In this document: positions 1-7,806 of the stretch, in pieces | Position numbering within the stretch: the stretch's first letter is position 1 | Layout: each line of letters begins with the position of its first letter | Assembly: GCA_902628925.1 (NCBI GenBank) | Contig: CACOPA010000002.1 | Span: 127,474 to 191,473, forward strand | Source: an uncultured SAR86 cluster bacterium | Lineage (GTDB): Bacteria; Pseudomonadota; Gammaproteobacteria; Magnimaribacterales; D2472 | Direction of reading: 5' to 3' | DNA: 64,000 nt | Translations under genes and position numbers: made by a program | The notes under the pieces: generated by a model | Database searches by the model: none | What the model was told of the DNA's origin: nothing | The model's input: the letters and a program-made list of their open reading frames with translations, nothing else

Positions 1-582
1 AGAACTCCTAAAAAAATTAGCCTTGGTAAAAATATAAATCTATCGTCTAGACCTCTAAACAAGTTTGACCAATTATTATTAGGACAAGATATCATTATCT
101 CATCAATCTCTACCGATTTACCCTTTATCGGCAAGGGATTGATCGAAAAAATTTCGGCTCATAGAAAAAATAAACCACTCGTTATTATTGATCTTGGAGT
201 ACCTAGGAATGCAGAGTCTTCTATTAAAAATATTGAGCAAGTTTATCTTTTCTCGCTGGAAGACATTGAGTCTTTTAGTAATGAAAATTTAAGGGCAAGA
301 GAGTCTGAAGCTGATAAAGCAAAAGTACTTATCAATGACTTATGTTCCCTTAATGATGAGGGTCTAAAAGAAAAAATTTCACGTAAAGAACTTTACTCAG
401 CTCTTACAAAATTAATTCAAAGTGCAACTGAGGATTTCAAAATCAAACTTTTAAATTCTAATGATCCCATCAAAGCACTTAATGAAATCAATAATGCAGA
501 AATAAAATTACCAAAAAACATAAATGATATTGAAAGCTATGCACTTAGATCTATGATTAGGGAAATCATCGATGTTGCCTGA
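1..582 (+). CDS. hemA: Glutamyl-tRNA reductase, C-terminal part (5' end outside the window)
   Basis: The frame is open from base 1 and ends in TGA at 580-582, so this is the last 193 codons of a gene that begins upstream. The segment around codons 32-46 (SSISTDLPFIGKGLIEK) and the following VIIDLGVPRN match the NADPH-binding region of glutamyl-tRNA reductase, which turns Glu-tRNA into glutamate semialdehyde for haem synthesis. The helical C-terminal dimerisation part follows. The adjacency hemA-prfA-prmC is the classic gammaproteobacterial order and supports the call. The stop overlaps the prfA start by 11 bases. A TTG at 139 is an internal codon, not the start. Confidence 0.93.
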   Translation, partial: RTPKKISLGKNINLSSRPLNKFDQLLLGQDIIISSISTDLPFIGKGLIEKISAHRKNKPLVIIDLGVPRNAESSIKNIEQVYLFSLEDIESFSNENLRARESEADKAKVLINDLCSLNDEGLKEKISRKELYSALTKLIQSATEDFKIKLLNSNDPIKALNEINNAEIKLPKNINDIESYALRSMIREIIDVA

Positions 583-1675
583 GTCTGTGTTAAATAAGCT
601 TAACTCTTTGGTATTGAGAAAAAAGGATCTTGAAGATCAGCTATCCAGTGAAGGAGCTACCGAAGATATTTCAAAATTTACTTCACTCAATAAAGAATAC
701 TCTGAAATTACACCAGTAGTTGAATTGTATGGAAATTATAATCATTCACTTCAATCTATTCAGGAATCAAAAGAAATGCTTGGTCTTGAGGATAAAGATA
801 TTATTGAATTAGCAAAACAAGAAATCGAAGAACTAGAATCAAGCATTGAGATAATTGAAAAAGATCTCAAATTGTTGTTACTTCCGAAAGACAACGCTGA
901 TGATGGTGCCGCATACCTAGAGATTAGAGCTGGAGCAGGAGGTGATGAAGCTGCAATTTTTGCATCGGATTTATTGCGTCTTTACTCAAGATTATGTGAA
1001 AGGGAAGGCTGGAAATTTGAGCTGATGACTAATAAAGTTTCTGAACCAGCAGGCACAAAAGAAGCTGTCATGAAGATAGATGGAGACGGAGTTTATAAAT
1101 ACTTAAAGTTCGAGTCAGGAGTCCATCGAGTTCAAAGAGTCCCAGAAACGGAATCGCAGGGTAGGATTCATACTTCAACAGTAACTGTTGCCGTATTGCC
1201 AGTAGCAGATGAAGTTGAAGAAGTAGAAATTGATAAAAATGACCTTAGAGTAGATACATTTAGAGCTTCAGGTGCTGGAGGTCAACATGTTAATAAGACT
1301 GACTCCGCTATAAGGTTGACGCATCTTCCAACTGGTCTCGTTGTTGAGTGTCAAGATGACAGATCACAGCATAAGAATAAAGCAAAAGCCATGACGCTTC
1401 TGTCAAGTAAATTAAAAGCTATGGAAGAGGAGCAGCAAGCTCAAAGCATAGCAGATGAACGTAAGATTCTTGTTGGCACAGGTGACAGAAGTGAAAAGAT
1501 TAGAACCTACAATTTCCCACAAGGTAGAATCACTGATCACAGAATTAAATTGACTCAACACAACCTTGATCAGGTAATGGATGGAGACATCAAAGACATC
1601 TCAAGTGCTTTATTAACAGAGCATCAACTAGCCCAATTAGCAGATTTAGAAACAGATGGAAGCCAACAACAATAA
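572..1675 (+). CDS. prfA: Peptide chain release factor 1
   Basis: RF1 recognises UAA and UAG stop codons and releases the finished peptide. At 367 residues it has normal length. The codon-reading tripeptide region is at residues 191-193 (PET within RVQRVPETESQGR; the usual RF1 form is PxT). The catalytic GGQ is at 236-238 (SGAGGQHVNK). The N-terminal coiled-coil domain covers roughly residues 1-105. The ATG at 572 lies inside the hemA end, so translation is probably coupled. The next gene, prmC, encodes the enzyme that methylates the GGQ glutamine. Confidence 0.98.
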   Translation: MLPESVLNKLNSLVLRKKDLEDQLSSEGATEDISKFTSLNKEYSEITPVVELYGNYNHSLQSIQESKEMLGLEDKDIIELAKQEIEELESSIEIIEKDLKLLLLPKDNADDGAAYLEIRAGAGGDEAAIFASDLLRLYSRLCEREGWKFELMTNKVSEPAGTKEAVMKIDGDGVYKYLKFESGVHRVQRVPETESQGRIHTSTVTVAVLPVADEVEEVEIDKNDLRVDTFRASGAGGQHVNKTDSAIRLTHLPTGLVVECQDDRSQHKNKAKAMTLLSSKLKAMEEEQQAQSIADERKILVGTGDRSEKIRTYNFPQGRITDHRIKLTQHNLDQVMDGDIKDISSALLTEHQLAQLADLETDGSQQQ

Positions 1676-2486
1676 AGAGTTCATTTTTAGAAAGTGTCAG
1701 GCTTATAAGAAAGATTTCCCCGAAATACAAAAAGACTTAAACATCTTTCTAAATTTCAAAGGCATTCTTAAATACCCGATTGAGTCTCCAATTGATCAAA
1801 AGATTGATAATCAATCTAAGTCATTTATCGATGATGTTTTCTTTAGAAATTATCTTCAAGAAATGCCTGTGGATTATATTTTAGGCAAGACCAATTTTTA
1901 TGGTTTCGAATTCAATGTTAATTATGACGTTTTAATTCCACGACCTGAGACTGAGCTAATTATTGACTATCTTGTAGAAAGTGTTTACTCAAAAAGTATT
2001 ATCGTCGATGCGGGAACAGGCTCAGGTTGTATTGGAATAACTGCAGCTAAAAAGTTTCCTTCATCAAAAGTCTTCGGTATTGATAAATCGTTTAGCGCAT
2101 TAAAAATAGCGCAACAAAATCAGTTAGATTTGGATTGCAAAAACTTATATTTAATTCAATCCGATTGGCTTAAATGTTTTCAAGGAAATTCTATTGATAT
2201 TATTTTGGCTAATCCTCCCTATCTTAGATCATCTGATCCTCACCTAAATTCTTTGCAATGGGAGCCCAAAAATGCCCTTATATCAGGAGATACCGGAATT
2301 GAGTGTTTTGAAGAAATATTTTCACAGTCTAAGTCATTATTAAAAAAGGAAGGTTTTTTAGTTGTTGAGCATGGATATGACCAGCATAGAGATTTAGTTG
2401 ATCTTGCAACTAATTTTAACTTAAGGGTTATTGATAGCATTATTGATTATCAAAAGATACCTAGATGTTTGGTGTTAGGGACCTAA
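1656..2486 (+). CDS. prmC: Release factor glutamine methyltransferase
   Basis: PrmC methylates the glutamine of the GGQ motif of RF1 and RF2 with S-adenosylmethionine. The sequence shows the family's IPRPETE (residues 94-100), the SAM-binding loop VDAGTGSGCIG (from 118) and the catalytic NPPY at 186-189, which holds the substrate glutamine. The N-terminal helical domain that binds the release factor precedes these. At 276 residues it is normal length. The ATG at 1656 lies 20 bases inside prfA, so substrate and modifying enzyme are translationally linked. Confidence 0.97.
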   Translation: MEANNNKEFIFRKCQAYKKDFPEIQKDLNIFLNFKGILKYPIESPIDQKIDNQSKSFIDDVFFRNYLQEMPVDYILGKTNFYGFEFNVNYDVLIPRPETELIIDYLVESVYSKSIIVDAGTGSGCIGITAAKKFPSSKVFGIDKSFSALKIAQQNQLDLDCKNLYLIQSDWLKCFQGNSIDIILANPPYLRSSDPHLNSLQWEPKNALISGDTGIECFEEIFSQSKSLLKKEGFLVVEHGYDQHRDLVDLATNFNLRVIDSIIDYQKIPRCLVLGT

Positions 2487-2492
2487 GTCATA

Positions 2493-3218
2493 ATGAATTT
2501 CTGGGAAACAGCAACTCAGCTAAGTGGTTTTAATGAAACTTTAGTTGATGAACTTAATTCAAAAAAAATACTTTTAATTGGAGCTGGTGGATTGGCTCAT
2601 CCATTAGTAACCTCATTATGCGGTTCAGGATTAACAACTTTTGATATTGCTGATGGAGATGTAATCGAATACAAAAACCTTCACCGACAGTTCTTATTTA
2701 ATGAAAAGTGTATTGGTCAAGGTAAAGCAAGAGTTTTGAAGTCTAAGTTAGAGGATCACTATCCTCAAACTAACATTTCTATTATTGAAAAATTTCTAGA
2801 AGAAAAAGATCTATTTGAACAAATACCGAAATATGATCTGATAATTGACTGTTCAGATAATTTTAAAACTAGATATAACATTAATGAGGTCTGTGTTGAA
2901 AAGAATATCCCTTTAGTCATGGGTTTAGCATCAGGAGTAACAGGTCACGCTGCAGCATTCCTAAATTATGCCAACAGTCCGTGTTACGAATGTATTTTTC
3001 CAAGGAATACAAATATTAATGAGGATTCATGTGATGAGTTAGGAATTCTTACTCCAGTTTTGTCATATGTAAGCTCAATGGTTGCAATGATGACCATAAG
3101 AATAATCTTGGATCAATTCACAAAGGAAAATTTCTTATATAGGATAGATGGAATGACTTTAAAAACTAATCAAACGCTCATTAATGTAGATAATGAGTGT
3201 TTTGTATGTAAAAAATAA
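2493..3218 (+). CDS. MoeB/ThiF-type ubiquitin-like protein activating enzyme
   Basis: This is an E1-like adenylyltransferase that would activate the C-terminal glycine of a small sulfur carrier (MoaD for molybdopterin or ThiS for thiamine). The nucleotide loop is at residues 30-33 (GAGG), and IIDCSDNFKTRY (from 117) is the conserved aspartate and arginine region. Zinc is probably held by C164/C167 and C236/C239. C180 (NEDSCDELGILTP) sits where MoeB and ThiF have their conserved cysteine. At 241 residues there is no rhodanese domain. No MoaD, ThiS or other cofactor gene is nearby, so the pathway cannot be assigned. It follows prmC by six bases and is joined to the next gene by TAATG. Confidence 0.88.
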   Translation: MNFWETATQLSGFNETLVDELNSKKILLIGAGGLAHPLVTSLCGSGLTTFDIADGDVIEYKNLHRQFLFNEKCIGQGKARVLKSKLEDHYPQTNISIIEKFLEEKDLFEQIPKYDLIIDCSDNFKTRYNINEVCVEKNIPLVMGLASGVTGHAAAFLNYANSPCYECIFPRNTNINEDSCDELGILTPVLSYVSSMVAMMTIRIILDQFTKENFLYRIDGMTLKTNQTLINVDNECFVCKK

Positions 3219-4261
3219 TGCTTACAGGTTATATAGAAGGTTTCTATGGTTCTTTGCTGGACTGGAAACAAAGGCTAAGAATTCTTGAAAATTTATCGGC
3301 CCTGAATCTCAACTCATATTTTTACTGCCCAAAAGAAGACCCATTTCATAGACTGCAATGGACAGAAGATTATTCTGATGAGTATCTATTGAATTTGAGT
3401 GCATTTTTTGAATCTGCAAAATCTTTAAACATTGAATTAATTTTCGGAATTTCTCCTGGGTTTGTGAGCAAGTCAATTGACCAGAAAATACTTAATAATA
3501 AGATCCAATCTATTTTTGATCTCGGAATCAAAAGCTTATGCATTCTTTTTGATGACATTTCATTTGAAGCCACAAAACAAAAAGGGAAAGAGCATGCAGA
3601 AATTTTAAATAAAGTTGCACAAGATTTTCCTGAAATAAAACTATACTTAGTTCCACAAATATACTCTGATCAATTGTCTAAAACAGATGTCACAGATTGC
3701 CTTTACTTAAATGAGCTTTTTTCTAGAATGAAATATCAGATTCCTTTCTTCTGGACCGGAGAGAGCGTGGTTTCAAAAAGCTATGATCTTGAATATATTT
3801 CAAAAATTCAGGAAAGATTTAATCAAGATCTCATAATTTGGGATAACTTTTATGCATCAGATTACTGTGAGCCTAGAGTTACCATTGATGCATATAACCC
3901 ATTTTCTAAAAACCCAAAAAATATTTACGGTGTTATGATTAATCCTACCGGCAAGGTTAATCTTGATATTCTGTTACTTGAATTATTTTCATTTGGAATA
4001 GGTAAGGTTAATGAAGATTTCAAATCAATCTTAAAAAAACATTTACCAAATAAAATGATTGATATCTTGCATTATTTTAAATTTGAAGGGCGCATTGGTG
4101 ATATAGATGAAGATATAAAGACAATCGATAAGGTGCTATGGAACTCATCCATGGAAATTAAACTTGAACTTTATCCATATCTACACTTTCTGAGATTTGT
4201 TTTAAAAAATAATCTCGATCTAAAAAATTTATTAGATAAGCGCTTAAGATTAAAAAGCTAA
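3218..4261 (+). CDS. GH84 family beta-N-acetylglucosaminidase (O-GlcNAcase-type catalytic domain)
   Basis: GH84 enzymes remove beta-linked N-acetylglucosamine by substrate-assisted catalysis. The protein starts directly with the family signature GYIEGFYG (residues 4-11). It then shows YFYCPKEDPFHRLQW (34-48), the catalytic aspartate pair D112-D113 in CILFDDIS, FFWTGESVVS (177-186) and IIWDNFYASDY (206-216), which supplies the Asp/Asn that hold the sugar. At 347 residues it is only the catalytic domain. No signal peptide or membrane segment is visible, so it should act in the cytoplasm, unlike the secreted clostridial and Bacteroides enzymes. It is the last gene of the hemA-prfA-prmC-moeB run, coupled by TAATG. 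The substrate is unknown. Confidence 0.87.
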   Translation: MLTGYIEGFYGSLLDWKQRLRILENLSALNLNSYFYCPKEDPFHRLQWTEDYSDEYLLNLSAFFESAKSLNIELIFGISPGFVSKSIDQKILNNKIQSIFDLGIKSLCILFDDISFEATKQKGKEHAEILNKVAQDFPEIKLYLVPQIYSDQLSKTDVTDCLYLNELFSRMKYQIPFFWTGESVVSKSYDLEYISKIQERFNQDLIIWDNFYASDYCEPRVTIDAYNPFSKNPKNIYGVMINPTGKVNLDILLLELFSFGIGKVNEDFKSILKKHLPNKMIDILHYFKFEGRIGDIDEDIKTIDKVLWNSSMEIKLELYPYLHFLRFVLKNNLDLKNLLDKRLRLKS

Positions 4262-4263
4262 AA

Positions 4264-4291
4264 TTTACTATTACAGATTTTTTAATACAAT
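4264..4291 (+). promoter_or_regulatory. Candidate sigma-70 promoter for the acyl-CoA ligase operon
   Basis: A TTTACT box (4264-4269) is separated by 16 bases from TACAAT (4286-4291). A good ribosome binding site, AGGGG, follows at 4304-4308, before the ATG at 4316. This is the only gap between the hemA operon and the acyl-CoA ligase gene. Confidence 0.45.
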
Positions 4292-4315
4292 AGTTTATTA
4301 CTCAGGGGAAAATTC

Positions 4316-5920
4316 ATGAAAGGTAATATGCAGAATACGGATCTAACGATCCCTAAACTTATTGAGCATGCTGAAAGGTATACCAGCGATACTTTAATTG
4401 TTAGTCGCGAAACTGATAATTCAATTTTGAAGAAGTCTACTGGTGACTGTTTAAATCAATCAAGGAAAATTGCTAAATTACTTCAAAGCCTTAAGGTTGG
4501 TAAAGGCGATCGTGTGGCAACTATTGCATGGAATAATTCTAGGCACTTTGAGATTTATTTTGGGGTAACGGGTATGGGCGGGGTTTTGCATACGATAAAT
4601 CCTAGGCTATTTCCAGAGCAGCTAATTTACATTCTAAATCATGCTGAGGATAAAGTTATTTTTGTTGATGATACATTTCTGCCACTAATTGAAGGAGTTC
4701 AAGATCACTTAGAGTTCTCACCAGTAATAATTCTTATGGGTCCAAAAAAAGAGATAAGTTTTGATATTAAAAATTTACATTTTTATGATGAAATGGTTGA
4801 GCAATCTGATCCTATTTCTGATTGGGTTGAAGTAGATGAGGGGGATGCGGCAGCACTATGTTATACCTCTGGAACTACAGGGAATCCAAAGGGAGTTCTC
4901 TATAGTCACAGGTCCACTATGTTACATACTTGGGCATCTGGAAATGCATTAAGGTTTGACACCACTAGCTCGGTATTACCGGTTGTACCAATGTTTCATG
5001 TTAACGCATGGGGAACACCTTATGCTGCTTTGATGACTGGCTGCAAATTAATTCTGCCCGGTCAAGCACTTGATGGAGCTTCACTATTCGAACTTATAAG
5101 TTCAGAAAATCCAAATATCCTTATGGGAGTGCCCACTGTCTGGCTCGGATTATTAAATTATTTGTCTGAACAAAACCTAACTCTCGATGGCGTTGACAGC
5201 GTCATGGTTGGTGGGTCAGCTGCGCCTCTTGCAATGATTAAAGAGTTTAATGAAAAGCATAATACGTTTTTAGTCCATGGATGGGGCATGACAGAAATGA
5301 GTCCCCTTGGAACAATGAATCTTCAAACAAAGAAAATGAAAGAATTACCAGATGAAGAGAGATATGAATTGCAAACTAAACAGGGCTATCCGCTTTTTGG
5401 AGTTGAAATAAAGATTGTGGATGATGCTAACAATGAGCTTGCTAGGGATGGATCAGCACAGGGCGCATTATTGGTTAGAGGACCATGGATCATAGAGAGT
5501 TACTTCAAATCTGATTCACCAGCGGTTGATGATGAGGGATGGTTTGATACTGGAGATGTTGCAAAAATTTTCCCAGATGGTTGTATGCAGATAATGGACA
5601 GATCAAAAGATGTAATCAAGAGTGGCGGGGAATGGATCAGCTCTATTGATCTTGAAAATGCTGCTGTTGGACATCCAGATGTCGAAGAAGCATGCGTGGT
5701 TGGAGTGCCGCATCCAAAGTGGGATGAAAGACCAATTCTTCTGCTGATTTGTAAGGGGGATTTAGATAAAGAATCAATTAATGAGTTTCTTGCAGATAAA
5801 GTGGCAAAGTGGTGGTTGCCTGATGATATTATTAAAGTAGATGAATTACCTCATGGAGCAACTGGTAAATTATTAAAAGTAGAGCTTAGAGAGCAATATA
5901 AAGAACATTTAATGGAGTAA
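4316..5920 (+). CDS. Fatty acyl-CoA synthetase, AlkK-like (medium/long-chain)
   Basis: An adenylate-forming ligase that activates a fatty acid to its CoA ester using ATP. The phosphate loop YTSGTTGNPKG is at residues 183-193, the A5-type motif GWGMTE near 333, the DTGD motif (FDTGDVAKI) near 427, and the C-terminal lysine region HGATGKLLK near 520. The N-terminus (ATIAWNNSRHFEIYF, HTINPRLFPEQ) is very close to what I recall of AlkK from the alkane pathway, and 534 residues fits. AlkK-like proteins also include MMPA-CoA ligases (DmdB), so the substrate is not fixed. ATG 4316 is chosen over ATG 4328 because of the AGGGG eight bases upstream. A MaoC-type hydratase follows after three bases. Confidence 0.88.
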   Translation: MKGNMQNTDLTIPKLIEHAERYTSDTLIVSRETDNSILKKSTGDCLNQSRKIAKLLQSLKVGKGDRVATIAWNNSRHFEIYFGVTGMGGVLHTINPRLFPEQLIYILNHAEDKVIFVDDTFLPLIEGVQDHLEFSPVIILMGPKKEISFDIKNLHFYDEMVEQSDPISDWVEVDEGDAAALCYTSGTTGNPKGVLYSHRSTMLHTWASGNALRFDTTSSVLPVVPMFHVNAWGTPYAALMTGCKLILPGQALDGASLFELISSENPNILMGVPTVWLGLLNYLSEQNLTLDGVDSVMVGGSAAPLAMIKEFNEKHNTFLVHGWGMTEMSPLGTMNLQTKKMKELPDEERYELQTKQGYPLFGVEIKIVDDANNELARDGSAQGALLVRGPWIIESYFKSDSPAVDDEGWFDTGDVAKIFPDGCMQIMDRSKDVIKSGGEWISSIDLENAAVGHPDVEEACVVGVPHPKWDERPILLLICKGDLDKESINEFLADKVAKWWLPDDIIKVDELPHGATGKLLKVELREQYKEHLME

Positions 5921-5923
5921 ATT

Positions 5924-6382
5924 ATGGCTATAACAGTGGTGAAAGTTGAGGATCTTGAAAGTTATGTTGGAAAAGAGTTAGGAGCTACTGACTGGTTTAA
6001 GATAGACCAAGAAAGAATTAATAAATTTGCGGATGCAACACTTGATCATCAATTTATACATGTTGATCCTCAGCAAGCAACACCAATTTTTGGATCTACT
6101 ATAGCCCATGGATTTTTGACCCTATCGCTAACAGCAGGGATAGGGCAAGATGTTGCACTCGTTGTTGAAGGAGCCAAGATGGGCTTAAATTATGGTTTAG
6201 ATAAGGTTCGTTTTTTAAGTCCCGTTCCAGTTGATTCAGAAATTAGGATGCATTCAAAAGTTGTTGATATTAAAGAAAAAAATCCTGGACAATTTCTTGT
6301 TAAATCAGAAGTCACAATGGAAATTAAAGGAACTGATAAACCTGCATGTATTGCCGAGACTTTGTCTATGTGGGTAACTTAG
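5924..6382 (+). CDS. MaoC/NodN-type (R)-hydratase family protein
   Basis: A single hot-dog-fold domain of 152 residues. The catalytic region reads DATLDHQFIHVD (residues 37-48), matching the hydratase 2 motif with Asp41 and His46, followed by GSTIAHGFLTLSL (57-69). Enzymes of this group add water to 2-enoyl-CoA or act as dehydratases. Its place directly behind the acyl-CoA ligase suggests both handle the same acyl-CoA, perhaps a non-standard fatty acid. The stop overlaps the stop of the convergent gatB by three bases (6379-6382 region). Confidence 0.86.
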   Translation: MAITVVKVEDLESYVGKELGATDWFKIDQERINKFADATLDHQFIHVDPQQATPIFGSTIAHGFLTLSLTAGIGQDVALVVEGAKMGLNYGLDKVRFLSPVPVDSEIRMHSKVVDIKEKNPGQFLVKSEVTMEIKGTDKPACIAETLSMWVT

Positions 6383-7806
6383 TTATCTAGTTTATCTTTT
6401 AAAATTTTATTTGCGGATGCAGGATTAGCTTTTCCCTGAGTTGCTTTCATGATTTGACCAACAAAAAATCCAAATAGCTTATCTTTACCACCTTTGTAAG
6501 CAGACACTTGATCGGGATGCTCAGAAATAATTTGATCTATAATTCTTTCAATTTCATCATCATCATCAATTTGTTTAAGCCCGCTTGATTCAACAATTTC
6601 AACAGGGCCTAATCCTGAATCCCATGTTTCTTCAAGAACAGTTTTTGCTATTTTCCCTGAAATTACACCCTCTGTAATTAAATTTACTAGCTCTGAAACA
6701 TTTTTAGTTGATAATTTTGAGTCTGTGATTTCTATGTTTTCTTTATTAAGTAATGAGCTTATATCTCCTATTATGATATTAGATAAAAGCTTTGCGTCCT
6801 TAGCATCTTCCATGCATTCTTCAAAAAATGTAGCAAGATTTTTAGATGAAGAGATAATCTGTGCATCATTTTTAGGAATATCAAATTCAGATTGATACCT
6901 TAAAAATTTATCTTTTGGCATTTCAGGAAAAGTTGCCTTAATTTCTTCAATTTCTTCATTGCTTATCATTACTGGTAAAAGGTCAGGATCTGGAAAATAT
7001 CTATAGTCATTAGCAAATTCTTTAGATCGCATTGGCCTAGTTTCATTTTTGATACTGTCATATAGCCTAGTTTCTTGTGTTACAGATTCTCCAGATTCGA
7101 TAACATCTATTTGTCTTTCAATTTCATAGTTGATTGCTTTTTCAATAAATCTAAACGAATTGATATTTTTTATTTCAGTTCTTATTCCAAGCTCCTTGTC
7201 TCCTTTCTTTCTTACAGAAACATTTGCATCACACCTTAAGGATCCTTGAGACATATTTCCATCAGAAACATCCAAGAAAGTAACTATTTGATGAAGTGCT
7301 TTCATGTAAGCAACTGCCTCTTTAGCAGATGATATTTCTGGCTCAGACACTATTTCAAGCAAAGGAGTTCCAGCCCTATTAAGGTCTACCCCTGTTCCTG
7401 CCATACCCTCATGTATTGACTTTCCAGCATCTTCTTCAAGATGCGCTCTAGTTAAGTTAATAATTTTTTTTGTCCCTTCAATCTCAATTTCAACTTTTCC
7501 GCCTGAAACTATTGGAAGCTCCATTTGGGTAATTTGATATCCCTTTGGCAAATCAGGATAGAAGTAGTTTTTCCTATCAAATAAAGAAGTTTGATTGATG
7601 TCAGCATCTACCGCAAGACCAAACCTTATCGCCTTATAAAAAGCATTTTTGTTGACAGTAGGCAAAACACCAGGTAACCCACAGTCTACTAAATTTACGT
7701 TTGTATTTGGCTCTTTCCCAAAAGATGTTGAGGCTCTTGAAAAAAGTTTGGTTTCAGTAGAGAGCTGAACATGAGCCTCTAAACCAATCACGCATTCCCA
7801 ATTCAT
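6379..7806 (-). CDS. gatB: Aspartyl/glutamyl-tRNA amidotransferase subunit B
   Basis: GatB holds the mischarged tRNA and the kinase/transamidase site of the GatCAB complex, which turns Asp-tRNA(Asn) or Glu-tRNA(Gln) into the amidated form. The N-terminus (CVIGLEAHVQL), RAHLEEDAGKSIHE, GNMSQGSLRCDANVS and DYRYFPDPDLLPV are family signatures. A helical YqeY-like tail ends the protein. At 475 residues it is full length. It begins at the last base of the gatA stop (TAATG), so A and B are coupled. Confidence 0.98.
   Translation of the reverse strand: MNWECVIGLEAHVQLSTETKLFSRASTSFGKEPNTNVNLVDCGLPGVLPTVNKNAFYKAIRFGLAVDADINQTSLFDRKNYFYPDLPKGYQITQMELPIVSGGKVEIEIEGTKKIINLTRAHLEEDAGKSIHEGMAGTGVDLNRAGTPLLEIVSEPEISSAKEAVAYMKALHQIVTFLDVSDGNMSQGSLRCDANVSVRKKGDKELGIRTEIKNINSFRFIEKAINYEIERQIDVIESGESVTQETRLYDSIKNETRPMRSKEFANDYRYFPDPDLLPVMISNEEIEEIKATFPEMPKDKFLRYQSEFDIPKNDAQIISSSKNLATFFEECMEDAKDAKLLSNIIIGDISSLLNKENIEITDSKLSTKNVSELVNLITEGVISGKIAKTVLEETWDSGLGPVEIVESSGLKQIDDDDEIERIIDQIISEHPDQVSAYKGGKDKLFGFFVGQIMKATQGKANPASANKILKDKLDN

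Noticed and set aside
2493..4261. A modification-type defence or conflict system made of the E1-like enzyme and the GH84 glycosidase
   Set aside because: There is no E2-, JAB- or effector-like gene and the context is a housekeeping operon; the idea cannot be supported from this window.
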